Shown: positions 1-8,397, numbered from the stretch's first letter. The stretch: DNA of 64,000 nt from Bacteroidetes bacterium UBA2475 (GCA_002342065.1 DDPF01000016.1:248001-312000), one strand, 5' to 3'. The notes: generated by a model from the letters alone, not told the origin. Numbers and translations are program-made.

Positions 1-2025
1 AGGAGAGTATTCTCCACGCTGAAGATCTGATGGATTAGTTGTTGTAGATGGTAAACGTTTAGCACCGTTGTATTGACCAGTAGCATCAAATTGCCAGTGA
101 CTGTTCTTAGTTTCGTAACTAAAGTTAATAAAGGCACGATGTTTTGATACCATTGCTTTTTGCAACAGACCTTGTTTAAATTCCATTTTCGTATCTACAT
201 AACGGTAAGCAGTTTTAATAAAGAAACGTTTTTTTGGTTCCATATTAAATTCAAACTGCATGGTGTTAGAGTAGGAGGGGCCGTCTAAATTATAGATCAA
301 AACCTGTTGCGTGTTATTATCCACATCAACTACCACCTGGTCTTTAAAATCGGTGCGATAAACATCTAAAGTAATGTAAGCATCGCGGTAATTGACTTTA
401 AACTTTTGCGTATAGTTCAAACCATAATTATAACCAACCTCCGGTTTTAAACCATAAGGCATACTAAGGTCAGAACTTTGCACGATCCATTCTCTTGATG
501 ACGCCATTAAGTAAGCATTATCAGCAAAAATATTTGCAGTACGCAAAGCTCTGCCACCACTAAAACGTAACACCGAATTTTGTGTAAATGCATAACGCAA
601 ATGTAGACGTGGGGTAAAAAATAAACCGTAATAATTATGGTAATCTGCACGAATGCCGGCAACGACATTAAATTTTTCGCCACGGTTATGTGCAAATTCT
701 AAAAATGTTCCTGCAACCTGCTCAAGGCGCTTGTATTTGTATAGATTAAATGTTTCATTCACGTCATCATTTAAAAAACTTGCGCCAATTTTATAAGTGT
801 TATTGGTTGTTTTAATTAATCCCTGGAAAATATAATTTGCATAAAATGTTTTTTCAGCACCTGTATAAATATTATTACCAAAAAAACTGCTTTGATCATG
901 ATTTAAATACGAAAGCTGCAAACCCATACTGGTTCCGGGTTTTTTACGAAAAACAAAACCTGTTTTACTAAACACTTCCCATTTTTCATTATCAATTCCA
1001 AGCTGGTATAAAGGCAAGGTGTCATGATGCGCATGCGAATGTCCGGCAACTTGTCCGCCGTTACGGGTATCTTTTAAATACGAACCACCAAACTGTGCTT
1101 CAAAACTTTTTCCGCTGTTGTAAGAATACTTATTCATAAAATTATATTGTTTACCCGCTGGAATATCAGCGAAACCATCGCCGTTATGGTCTTGCAACAT
1201 GGGGTTATAACTTACGTGATTTAAAAGTCCCACAGCAAATTTTTGATTAACGCGGTGCGCTAAATTTAAATTGTATTCGTTCCTTCCGTTCTCGTTACCA
1301 TAAGCATTAAAGTTGACTTTGTCAGAATGCTCAGGGTTTTGAAGTTCTGTATTTATCTGTCCTGTAAAACTTTCGTATCCATTTATAACCGAACCTGCAC
1401 CTTTACTTAATTGTATAGATTGGATCCAGGTGCCCGGAATAAAAGTGAGCCCGTAATTTCCGGCAAGGCCCCGCATGTAAGGCATGTTCTCTTTTGTAAT
1501 TTGCGCGTATTGTCCCGAGAGCCCTAACATTTGAATTTGTTTTGTTCCGCTCACCGCATCTGCAAAATTCACATCAATACTTGGGTTGGTCTCAAAACTT
1601 TCCGACAAATTACAACAGGCAGCTTTCATCAACGAACGCTCATTTAAAATTTCTGTTTTAATTGGATTCAAATAAGAAATTTCTGTTCCGTTTGTATAAT
1701 ACACAATTTGTACTTCCTGCAACTCGACCCCATTCTTTAATACAAGCAATAAATATTTACTTGTATCTGTTACGCTAACAGTATCGCTCTTGTAACCAAT
1801 AGCGTTAATAATTAGACGATCGGTTTGCGAAGAAGTATTTAATTTAAAATTACCGTTCTTATCGGTAGTAGTGGCAATGGAAGTTTTATCCCATACCAGT
1901 GTAACGCCGGGCACAACGGTGGTATCTTTTTTTTGAGAGATCTCAACCACCTTGCCTTTTATTTGTGCTTTAACACATAGTATATTTACTATGCTTAATA
2001 AAGCAAGTAAATACCTGATCTTCAT
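1..2025 (-). CDS. TonB-dependent outer-membrane receptor, metal-type, partial at 3' end
   Basis: The reading frame is open from the ATG at 2025 to the left edge (675 codons), so the C-terminus is missing. Residues 1-20 form a signal peptide ending in VKAQ. A carboxypeptidase-regulatory-like beta domain covers about 22-105, followed by the TonB plug from about 120 (two adjacent Cys at 137-138) and then barrel strands. A His-rich loop (GHSHAHHD, near residue 330) suggests a metal or metal-complex ligand. It starts 3 bases after the stop of the HMA protein gene, so it is the last gene of a three-gene metal operon. Family knowledge: such receptors move a ligand across the outer membrane using TonB energy. 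That the cargo is copper or another soft metal is inference from the neighbours. Confidence 0.9.
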   Translation of the reverse strand, partial: MKIRYLLALLSIVNILCVKAQIKGKVVEISQKKDTTVVPGVTLVWDKTSIATTTDKNGNFKLNTSSQTDRLIINAIGYKSDTVSVTDTSKYLLLVLKNGVELQEVQIVYYTNGTEISYLNPIKTEILNERSLMKAACCNLSESFETNPSIDVNFADAVSGTKQIQMLGLSGQYAQITKENMPYMRGLAGNYGLTFIPGTWIQSIQLSKGAGSVINGYESFTGQINTELQNPEHSDKVNFNAYGNENGRNEYNLNLAHRVNQKFAVGLLNHVSYNPMLQDHNGDGFADIPAGKQYNFMNKYSYNSGKSFEAQFGGSYLKDTRNGGQVAGHSHAHHDTLPLYQLGIDNEKWEVFSKTGFVFRKKPGTSMGLQLSYLNHDQSSFFGNNIYTGAEKTFYANYIFQGLIKTTNNTYKIGASFLNDDVNETFNLYKYKRLEQVAGTFLEFAHNRGEKFNVVAGIRADYHNYYGLFFTPRLHLRYAFTQNSVLRFSGGRALRTANIFADNAYLMASSREWIVQSSDLSMPYGLKPEVGYNYGLNYTQKFKVNYRDAYITLDVYRTDFKDQVVVDVDNNTQQVLIYNLDGPSYSNTMQFEFNMEPKKRFFIKTAYRYVDTKMEFKQGLLQKAMVSKHRAFINFSYETKNSHWQFDATGQYNGAKRLPSTTTNPSDLQRGEYSP

Positions 2026-2028
2026 GTT

Positions 2029-2382
2029 TTACTTTTTAGGAAGCTCACATTTTTTATCACGGTATTTACAGCAATCAGGAAGTTTGTTGTACTTCGCATC
2101 ATTGCCTTTAACTGCACCAACATCATGTCCGCTGGCGGCAATGGCCTTTTCTATTTGTTCTAAAGTAACTTTATCTGTTTTGTAAGTTACTGTAATGGCC
2201 TGTGTTGTTTCGTCCCAAACGGCCAGTTTTACGCCTTTAATATCGGCGGCGTTCTCAATACGTTTTTTACATTCTTCGCAATTACCTTTTACAGTTATGG
2301 TAGAAGTTTTTACAATGCCTTTGTCTTGAGCGTTAGCAGTTAACGCTATAAATAAAGATATGAATAATATGATAGTTCTCAT
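2029..2382 (-). CDS. Secreted heavy-metal-associated (HMA) domain protein
   Basis: A 117-residue protein with a signal peptide (1-19, ending TANAQ) followed by one ferredoxin-like HMA domain. The metal-binding loop is GNCEECKKR, with the CxxC pair near residues 35-38. A second Cys cluster lies at the C-terminus (DCCKYRDKKC), which is extra to the normal HMA fold. It is probably a periplasmic metal chaperone that passes copper or a similar ion to or from the neighbouring receptor. The gene lies between the Cys-rich HYC_CC_PP gene and the TonB receptor on the same strand. The metal identity cannot be read from the sequence. Confidence 0.88.
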   Translation of the reverse strand: MRTIILFISLFIALTANAQDKGIVKTSTITVKGNCEECKKRIENAADIKGVKLAVWDETTQAITVTYKTDKVTLEQIEKAIAASGHDVGAVKGNDAKYNKLPDCCKYRDKKCELPKK

Positions 2383-2400
2383 TTTTTAATTTTTTTTTGG

Positions 2401-2426
2401 ATGAAGCGATCTTTGATCTGCTTTAT
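2401..2426. repeat. 26-bp imperfect palindrome, copy 1
   Basis: The stretch reads ATGAAGCGATC, a short centre TTTG, then ATCTGCTTTAT, so the arms pair as a hairpin. The same element, inverted and with one base difference, occurs at 5903-5928. Both copies sit between two minus-strand genes. There is no T-run after it, so it is not a standard terminator. Confidence 0.7.
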
Positions 2427-2481
2427 CTATGGTTAATAATTTTTATAATAAAAAATTGCCGGATAGATGCCGGTTTAACCA

Positions 2482-2880
2482 TTAAATTCTGAGTACAGAA
2501 GTAGAGATGACCAAAGTAGTTTGGAGCTTTGGTGGTGGTAATTTAAGTGAAGCAATGTTAGTTAGGTTAGGAGCAATGTATTTATTATCAGAAAAAGGTA
2601 GTGAAACGTAAAAAAGATCGGAAAAGCTTTTTACAAATTCGTAATTGTTGTTTTGTTTTAAGGTAAAATCAGGATTGTTTTTAAGGATCCTGTTCTCATC
2701 CTTGCAGCAGCCATCATCTTCAGGTATTGAGTGATCTTCTTCACCATCGCAGCAGCTGGTGCCTTTAACAACGTAATTTATTTTCTCAAGTTCGCCGCCA
2801 CAATAATGTAAATAGATAGGAATGCCCACAGCCGAAATAACATAAGCTGCTACAATTAAACCGAATAAATATTTTTTAAT
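2482..2880 (-). CDS. HYC_CC_PP family small Cys-rich secreted protein
   Basis: The protein carries the hallmarks of the Bacteroidota HYC_CC_PP family: an HYC motif just after the signal peptide, two CC motifs (SCCDG and GCCKD) and a late PPP motif. The family is usually found beside metal-type TonB receptors and HMA proteins, exactly as here. Start choice: there is no in-frame ATG between the upstream TAA and the HYC motif. The first conventional start is a GTG at 2829, but that would leave only seven residues before HYC and no signal peptide. Reading from an ATT at 2880 gives I/M-KKYLFGLIVAAYVISA, a textbook signal peptide, so I place the start there. The role in metal handling is inferred from context. 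Confidence 0.75.
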   Translation of the reverse strand: MKKYLFGLIVAAYVISAVGIPIYLHYCGGELEKINYVVKGTSCCDGEEDHSIPEDDGCCKDENRILKNNPDFTLKQNNNYEFVKSFSDLFYVSLPFSDNKYIAPNLTNIASLKLPPPKLQTTLVISTSVLRI

Positions 2881-2965
2881 GGAGTTGATAAAGCAAAGTT
2901 AGTAAGAAAATGCCAAAGAACTGCTTTAACGCTTTCATTTTTTGTTAAATGATTTTAAAACAATT

Positions 2966-3060
2966 CGTCATCGCGAGGAGGTTACGACGAAGCGATCTCA
3001 AAACAATGGGTTAATTCCTGTGTTTTAGATTTCTTCGGGTGAAAAACCCTCGCAATGACG
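2966..3060. repeat. Dispersed palindromic (REP/MITE-like) element
   Basis: The ends are inverted repeats: CGTCATCGCGAGG at the left and CCTCGCAATGACG at the right. Inside, CGAAGCGATC is matched by an inverted GATTTCTTCG, so the roughly 95-base unit can fold on itself. The ends resemble a CGTCATTGCGAGG repeat I have seen scattered in many bacterial genomes. It carries no coding capacity and lies between the divergent HYC_CC_PP and permease genes. Confidence 0.7.
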
Positions 3061-3144
3061 GATTGTCTTATATTTGTTTTGTATATTTAAACAGAAATTA
3101 GTTAATTTGACTAATTGTAAAAATTTAACCTTTAATACATTTAT

Positions 3145-4638
3145 ATGTCAGTTTGGAGAGTAAAACCCATATCAGCTTTTGAGGCTGAGATGAAAAAAAG
3201 CGATTTAAAACGTGTTTTAACAAGATGGGGCTTAACATCCTTAGGAATTGGAGCTATTATTGGTGGTGGTATATTTACTTTAACCGGTATTGCAGCCCAT
3301 GATTTTGCAGGCCCGGCTTTAGCTTTATCGTTTGTAATTGCAGGTATTGGCTGTTTATTCGCCTCTTTATGTTATGCAGAATTTGCTTCGGTTCTACCGG
3401 TAGAAGGATCTGCTTATTCTTATGCTTATGGAACAGTAGGTGAGCTATTTGCTTGGTTCATTGGTTGGAATTTGATCTTGGAGTACATGATGGGCGCCAC
3501 AACAGTAGCGGTTGCATGGAGTGGTTATTTTGTAAAACTATTGCATTTATTTGGGATTGATTTTCCTATATGGTTATGTAACGATATGACCACTGCCGCT
3601 GAAAAGTGTGCTGAGTTAGGAATGGCAGCGCCGGGTTTTGCTTTTAACTTACCTGCCTTTTTAATTACCTGGGTGGTAACAGCGGTTTTAGTTAAAGGTA
3701 TTAAAGAAGCTGCTAGCACAAACAATATTATTGTAATTATAAAAATTGCTGTTGTATTGTTTGTAATAATTGTAGGTGCATTTTATATTAAGACGGAGAA
3801 CTGGACACCTTTTATTCCTGAAAAAGTTCCGGTGCTTGATGATGCCGGTGCGGCAACGGGTAAATTTACTTTTGGTTTTGGAGGTGTGTTAACAGCTGCT
3901 ACAATCGTGTTCTTTGCGTATATAGGTTTCGATGCGGTATCTACACAAGCGGGCGAAGCTATTAATCCTAAAAAAGATGTACCATTTGCAATTGTTGCTT
4001 CACTTGTTATTTGTACGGTTTTATATATTCTAGTTTCGTTGGTTTTAACGGGTATGGTAAGATACGATCAGTTAGATAAAGCTGCTCCTGTTGCATCTGC
4101 TTTCTCAGGCATAGGTTTAAACTGGGCGGTTTTCTTTATTACCATTGCTGCTACGGCAGGTTTAACTTCTGTAATGTTGGTTATGATGTTAGGACAAACA
4201 CGTATCTTTTTAGGTATGGCTAAAGATGGCTTATTACCAAAAGGAATGTTTGGTGCATTACACCCGAAATTTAAAACACCTTACAGAAGTACTATTTTAG
4301 TTGGCGCTATTGTTTCTATTATTGCTGCGGTAACACCCATTGGTAAGATCTCTGAAATGTGTAGTATGGGCACTTTATTAGCCTTTGCAATGGTATGTGT
4401 GGCTGTAATGATGTTGCGTTACAAAAAACCTGAATTGGATCGTCCATACAAAACGCCAGCGCTTTATTTGGTTGGGACTTTAGGTGTATCATTCAATATA
4501 TTTTTAATGATGTTTGTAAGGCCTGAAACCTGGGTGGCATTTTTGATCTGGGGTACTTTAGGAATTATTGTTTACTTCTTATACAGTAAACGAAACAGTA
4601 ATTTAGAAAAGAGTAAAGAAAAGGAAATAGAGTTTTAA
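3145..4638 (+). CDS. APC-family amino-acid permease
   Basis: A 497-residue integral membrane protein with about 12-14 hydrophobic segments. The first membrane helix carries the APC signature (GIGAIIGGGIF, residues about 35-46), which lines the substrate site in this superfamily, and the second helix region holds the conserved CYAEFASVLPVEGSAYSY stretch. Length and sequence resemble the cationic amino-acid transporter branch (YfnA/CAT-like). It is likely a proton-coupled amino-acid importer or exchanger in the inner membrane. The substrate is not predictable. A possible -7 box (TATATTTG, 3069-3076) precedes the gene, and a strong terminator follows at 4643-4672, so it is probably monocistronic. 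Confidence 0.9.
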   Translation: MSVWRVKPISAFEAEMKKSDLKRVLTRWGLTSLGIGAIIGGGIFTLTGIAAHDFAGPALALSFVIAGIGCLFASLCYAEFASVLPVEGSAYSYAYGTVGELFAWFIGWNLILEYMMGATTVAVAWSGYFVKLLHLFGIDFPIWLCNDMTTAAEKCAELGMAAPGFAFNLPAFLITWVVTAVLVKGIKEAASTNNIIVIIKIAVVLFVIIVGAFYIKTENWTPFIPEKVPVLDDAGAATGKFTFGFGGVLTAATIVFFAYIGFDAVSTQAGEAINPKKDVPFAIVASLVICTVLYILVSLVLTGMVRYDQLDKAAPVASAFSGIGLNWAVFFITIAATAGLTSVMLVMMLGQTRIFLGMAKDGLLPKGMFGALHPKFKTPYRSTILVGAIVSIIAAVTPIGKISEMCSMGTLLAFAMVCVAVMMLRYKKPELDRPYKTPALYLVGTLGVSFNIFLMMFVRPETWVAFLIWGTLGIIVYFLYSKRNSNLEKSKEKEIEF

Positions 4639-4642
4639 AACA

Positions 4643-4672
4643 AAAAAAGCGGATCAGTTGATCCGCTTTTTT
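4643..4672. terminator. Rho-independent terminator, probably bidirectional
   Basis: A perfect stem AAAAAAGCGGATCA / TGATCCGCTTTTTT with a two-base loop. The T-run ends permease transcripts on the plus strand, and the A-run gives a T-run for the converging kinase gene on the minus strand. Confidence 0.92.
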
Positions 4673-4685
4673 GTTTTCATTATTA

Positions 4686-5840
4686 TCAGAGTTTAAAATT
4701 AAAAGTATAATAACTGTTATTTTTAGAAGGGAATTGTGATTTAATATCTAAAGAGTCGGCAAGATCTTTTATTAATTCAAGGCCAAGAGTTTGTTTAGAA
4801 CTCAGGTCATTAAAATCAAAACCAGGACCATTATCGCCTATCTTTAATTCTACCTCATGTTCCTTATCTTGTTTAAGGCTAATTAAAACTTCATAATCCT
4901 TAGATTCAGTAGAAGCATATTTAATTGAGTTAAGAAGGATCTCAGAAATGATCAATCCAAGGTGAATGGCTTTTTTGGTAGAAATTAAAAAGGCAATATA
5001 ACGTACATCTACTTTAAAATTATGATTGATCTGCGGATAAGTGATCCTGAATTCAACAACCAGTGCTTTAATGTATTCTGAAAGATTTATTTGAGAGAAT
5101 TCGTTACTTTTCTCAAGCATATCGTGGATCTTAAGCATAGAGAATATGCGCTGTTCATATTCTTCCAATAAGGCTTTTGATTCTTCACTCGTAACACGCG
5201 CTTTTCTTAAGCGCATTAAACTGATAAGAATAGAAAAATTGTTTTTTACACGATGATTGATCTCTTTCAATAAAAGGTCTTTTTCATGCAGGGCTTTTTC
5301 CAGTTTCTCCTGTACAACACGTCTTTTACGGCTTTCTAAATTTGATGCCATTACAAATGACACGCTTAAACAGAACTTAACTTCGTCTTTTGTGAATTGT
5401 TTTTGATTACCGGTTTTTTCATAACACATTACACCAATCAACTCACCCGATATTCTTAAAGGAATGTCGAGTAAAGTATAAATATCGTGCTCCGGAGCAT
5501 AATCCTTACTAAATTCTTTTGTAAATGGATGCGTGCGAATATCCTCAGCAATAATGATCTCGTTTGCAACAAGAGCTTTAAAATAAGTAGGGTAATCTTT
5601 TTCTAATAATATACTGTTCTTTAAAAATTGTTTGGTGCGGGTATCGTACTCTCCAATTGAAATTAATGCAGTATGATCATGATTAAAAAGCCACACATTC
5701 ATTCTTTCCATTCTTAAACAAAGCAAAATACGTTTTGCAAAGTCTTCCATAATAGCATCAATATCATTTGGTTTTAAGAAATGAATTTTTGATAAACTAT
5801 TTAACTCTTCTAAAAGATTAATTTCTTGTTCCTCAACCAT
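4686..5840 (-). CDS. Soluble sensor histidine kinase, GAF + HisKA_2 + HATPase
   Basis: A 384-residue protein without membrane segments. Residues about 20-170 look like a GAF sensor domain. The phospho-acceptor box of the HisKA_2 type follows (LLLKEINHRVKNNFS, with the acceptor His near 196). The ATPase domain has the N-box (LNSIKYA, about 303-309) and a G-box (GDNGPGFD, about 335-342). It should autophosphorylate in response to a cytoplasmic signal and pass phosphate to a response regulator, but no regulator gene is adjacent, so it is an orphan kinase here. It lies 99 bases downstream of the arginase-like gene on the same strand, separated by a palindromic repeat. Confidence 0.88.
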   Translation of the reverse strand: MVEEQEINLLEELNSLSKIHFLKPNDIDAIMEDFAKRILLCLRMERMNVWLFNHDHTALISIGEYDTRTKQFLKNSILLEKDYPTYFKALVANEIIIAEDIRTHPFTKEFSKDYAPEHDIYTLLDIPLRISGELIGVMCYEKTGNQKQFTKDEVKFCLSVSFVMASNLESRKRRVVQEKLEKALHEKDLLLKEINHRVKNNFSILISLMRLRKARVTSEESKALLEEYEQRIFSMLKIHDMLEKSNEFSQINLSEYIKALVVEFRITYPQINHNFKVDVRYIAFLISTKKAIHLGLIISEILLNSIKYASTESKDYEVLISLKQDKEHEVELKIGDNGPGFDFNDLSSKQTLGLELIKDLADSLDIKSQFPSKNNSYYTFNFKL

Positions 5841-5902
5841 GAATTTGAAATCTTAATTAAAGATAAAATAATCCTTAATAGAAACAAATTTATTTAACAT
5901 TA

Positions 5903-5928
5903 ATGAAGCAGATCAAAGATCGCTTCAT
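5903..5928. repeat. 26-bp imperfect palindrome, copy 2
   Basis: The arms are ATGAAGCAGATC and GATCGCTTCAT around a short AAA centre. It is the inverse of the element at 2401-2426, with one base different. Like that copy it lies between two minus-strand genes. Confidence 0.7.
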
Positions 5929-5939
5929 TATTATTAGAT

Positions 5940-7118
5940 CTAGCTTAACTTCTGGTAGGTTTGCCACCACCTGTCGGGGATCTCGTTACTGATTGCCAGT
6001 TCGTAGTCTTTATAACTACAAGGGATCAGTGTATGACGCTCAAATTTTAGGTCTTTATGCGGTGGATAAGGAATTTCCATCCACCAACGATCGCTTTTTT
6101 TACTCTTGTAAAAATTTATCTCATATTTATCGTCCTGTAACACTACATGAAAACGAATGTAATCAGGATTGGTACGACTAGGAAAATCATTTTTGCGGTT
6201 ATAAAATCCATCAAAGAAACACCAGATCATTTGCGCTGCAAGATGCGCTGTTTTTCCATTCTCATCCAGCTTTGGATTTATTTCGTAAATACCAACCGAT
6301 GATAATTTGTCGTTCATACCTGCGTAGCGCATTATCTGGCAGGCTTCTTCTGCATAAAAACCATTTGGTGAGGCATTTGGATTTGCAGGCGCATCAGAAT
6401 GTTTTATGGACGAAATATCAAATGTAACCATGTCCGACTGACGAATGATAGGTTCTGCATCTTCTATCTTATCGCGTATCTGCCCTAAACGATAAACATC
6501 AAAGTACAAACGGTTCATCATTTGCAAACTATTCTGATCTACCAAATAAGTTTGATAACCAATGTTGCTGTAATTAAAGAGGTAATTAGGCTGATGTAAA
6601 ATTATCTTTCCTAAATAAGAATTGTTAGTGATGTCTTCATCGGGATTACCAAGATCGAACATACTGTCGATTGCAGTAACATTAATGGTCTGCTCAAGGT
6701 CTTTGTAACCAAGGAACTGTGCGTAAGTTAGATCCTGTGAGCCACCAATAATAACGGGGATGATATTTTTACGGATCAAATTATCTACTGTGCTTCGTAA
6801 TGCAAAAAAAGTATCTTCTGTTGTATGTCCTGCATTAATATTTCCAAGATCTGCTACTTTAGAAGAAAAACCAGTATCGTAAAGTTTATATAAAAATTCG
6901 CGCACAGCGTCCGGTGCCAGTTTGCTACCTTCGTTATTCTCAGAGTTCCTGTCTTCGCAAACACCAATTAATGCAATATCAATTTCTTCAAGATCCGGAA
7001 AATCATCCTGCTCACGGTAAATAGTAAAGAGGTTACCCATTTGGGTTTCTTTTAAATTATAGTTGTTTAAAATGTTACTAGTTTCAACCGGACTAAAAAA
7101 ATGGGCAATATCGCTCAT
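5940..7118 (-). CDS. Arginase-fold (ureohydrolase family) protein lacking metal ligands
   Basis: A 392-residue protein with the order of motifs seen in arginase, agmatinase and formimidoylglutamase. The metal-binding positions are not kept. The GGDH-type loop reads GGSQD (residues 125-129, Gln for His). The DAHxD motif reads DSMFD (151-155, Met for His). The SxDxD motif reads TFDISS (232-237, Ser for the second Asp). Three of six expected manganese ligands are therefore replaced, so normal hydrolase activity is unlikely. The family is often annotated as formimidoylglutamase in Bacteroidota, but there are no histidine-degradation genes nearby. It may be a structural or regulatory relative. Start is the ATG at 7118. 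Confidence 0.82.
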   Translation of the reverse strand: MSDIAHFFSPVETSNILNNYNLKETQMGNLFTIYREQDDFPDLEEIDIALIGVCEDRNSENNEGSKLAPDAVREFLYKLYDTGFSSKVADLGNINAGHTTEDTFFALRSTVDNLIRKNIIPVIIGGSQDLTYAQFLGYKDLEQTINVTAIDSMFDLGNPDEDITNNSYLGKIILHQPNYLFNYSNIGYQTYLVDQNSLQMMNRLYFDVYRLGQIRDKIEDAEPIIRQSDMVTFDISSIKHSDAPANPNASPNGFYAEEACQIMRYAGMNDKLSSVGIYEINPKLDENGKTAHLAAQMIWCFFDGFYNRKNDFPSRTNPDYIRFHVVLQDDKYEINFYKSKKSDRWWMEIPYPPHKDLKFERHTLIPCSYKDYELAISNEIPDRWWQTYQKLS

Positions 7119-7227
7119 GCTTATATGAATTTTACTTAAAAATAGGTTTCATTTGAAAGGGAAAGCAGGGTAGGGTACCTTTTATATTAACAGGGGGATA
7201 TTAGGAACTATATATTGTCTTATTAGT

Positions 7228-7283
7228 GTCAGTTCGAGCGCAGTCGAGAACAGTTTATGCGTCTCGACTGCGCTCGACGCGAC
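7228..7283. repeat. Palindromic repeat with GC-rich arms
   Basis: The left arm contains CGAGCGCAGTCGAGA and the right arm TCTCGACTGCGCTCG, a perfect 15-base inverted repeat around a 12-base loop, with further partial pairing outside (GTC...GAC). It is far more GC-rich than the surroundings. It resembles dispersed palindromes found between genes in this phylum. Confidence 0.72.
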
Positions 7284-7334
7284 AAGTAGGTTTTGAGCCG
7301 ATGGATTTAATTTCGTTAAAAAAATCAAAAATTA

Positions 7335-7365
7335 TTTGGAGGTATCAATTTTATATTTAACTTTG
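7335..7365 (+). promoter_or_regulatory. Primary sigma promoter of the membrane-protein operon
   Basis: A TTTG box at 7335-7338 is followed 19 bases later by TAACTTTG at 7358-7365. This matches the Bacteroidota consensus (TTTG, 19-21 bases, TAnnTTTG) at both boxes. The ATG of the first operon gene lies 19 bases downstream of the -7 box. Confidence 0.78.
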
Positions 7366-7384
7366 TATCTCAAAGTGCTTTAAC

Positions 7385-8023
7385 ATGGAAAATCAAAAGG
7401 AACATCTGGAAGCCCTAAAAGACATTAGGCAGTTAATGAAACAATCTAACCGCTTTTTGTCGTTAAGTGGTCTTTCGGGAATTTTTGCCGGAGTATATGC
7501 CTTAATTGGTGCATATTTAGGATATCAGATGATCTTTGACTTTCTTTTATCAGATCATGGTGGAAGAGACGGATATTATTCAAGCTATAATTCTATAATT
7601 TTTAAATGTATTGTTATTTGTGCAGGTGTACTAACCGCCTCTTTGATCACAGCTTTTATCTTAACTGCACGTAAGGCAAAAAAGAACGGTCAAAAATTAT
7701 TTGATCATACGGCTATTCAATTATTAATAAACTTAATGATCCCTCTTGTTGCGGGCGGTTTGTTTTGTATAGCAATGCTTTATCATGGCAGGGGTTATAT
7801 TATTTTAGTTGGCCCCGCAATGCTTATTTTTTATGGACTTGCACTTATAAATGCCAGTAAGTATACCTTGCATGATATCCGCTACCTGGGCTGCTTAGAA
7901 GTACTACTTGGTCTTATTTCTTGTTTTTACTTGGGATATAGTTTGCTTTTTTGGGCGATCGGATTTGGCGTATTGCATATTATTTACGGCACTATTATGT
8001 GGTTTAAATACGAGAGAAAATAA
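7385..8023 (+). CDS. Multi-pass membrane protein of unknown function
   Basis: A 212-residue protein. After a charged N-terminus (MENQKEHLEALKDIRQLMKQSNRF) there are about six hydrophobic segments, starting with LSGIFAGVYALIGAYLGY and ending with a helix near residues 185-205. I recognise it as a type of protein often paired with a small winged-helix regulator in Bacteroidota, but know no function for it. It is the first gene behind the promoter at 7335-7365, and the regulator gene follows 47 bases later. A sensory role that controls the regulator is conceivable but unsupported. Confidence 0.8.
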   Translation: MENQKEHLEALKDIRQLMKQSNRFLSLSGLSGIFAGVYALIGAYLGYQMIFDFLLSDHGGRDGYYSSYNSIIFKCIVICAGVLTASLITAFILTARKAKKNGQKLFDHTAIQLLINLMIPLVAGGLFCIAMLYHGRGYIILVGPAMLIFYGLALINASKYTLHDIRYLGCLEVLLGLISCFYLGYSLLFWAIGFGVLHIIYGTIMWFKYERK

Positions 8024-8070
8024 GAAACAGGACTAACGACTTAAGACTAAAATCTAACCACTGAAATAAA

Positions 8071-8373
8071 ATGATCAATCCTAATATACATAAACTTCAC
8101 AAAGCCTTCGAGAGTAGGGTGAGGCTTGGTATTATGAGTGTTTTGATGGTGAACGATAAAGTAGATTTTAATTCACTTAAAGATCTTTTGCAAGTTACCG
8201 ATGGCAATTTAGCAAGTCATGCTGCTGCTTTAGAAAAAGAAGGGTTCATACATATTAAAAAAGAATTTATTGGAAAGAAAACTTCAACTACTTACAGCGC
8301 CACTAAAATTGGTGTAAAAGCTTTTGAAGACCATTTAGATGCTCTTGAGAAATTAATTAAGAAACTGGATTAA
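8071..8373 (+). CDS. Small winged-helix transcriptional regulator
   Basis: A 100-residue single-domain DNA-binding protein. The pattern FESRVRLGIMSVLM...VDFNSLKDLLQVTDGNLASHAAALEKEGFI is a winged helix with its recognition helix around residues 45-60, like the HTH_34 / MarR-ArsR-like group. The wing (KKTSTTYSATKIG) follows. No extra ligand-binding domain is visible, so any signal must be sensed by the domain itself or by a partner. It lies second in an operon of membrane-protein genes and probably controls that operon. Confidence 0.88.
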   Translation: MINPNIHKLHKAFESRVRLGIMSVLMVNDKVDFNSLKDLLQVTDGNLASHAAALEKEGFIHIKKEFIGKKTSTTYSATKIGVKAFEDHLDALEKLIKKLD

Positions 8374-8397
8374 AAAAATTTAAAAAATTACTTTGAA

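Noticed and set aside
507..695. Short minus-strand frame inside the first receptor gene
   Set aside because: It is an out-of-frame shadow of the receptor with no start signal.
5940..7118. Histidine degradation (formimidoylglutamase) role
   Set aside because: Metal ligands are replaced and no other hut gene is nearby.
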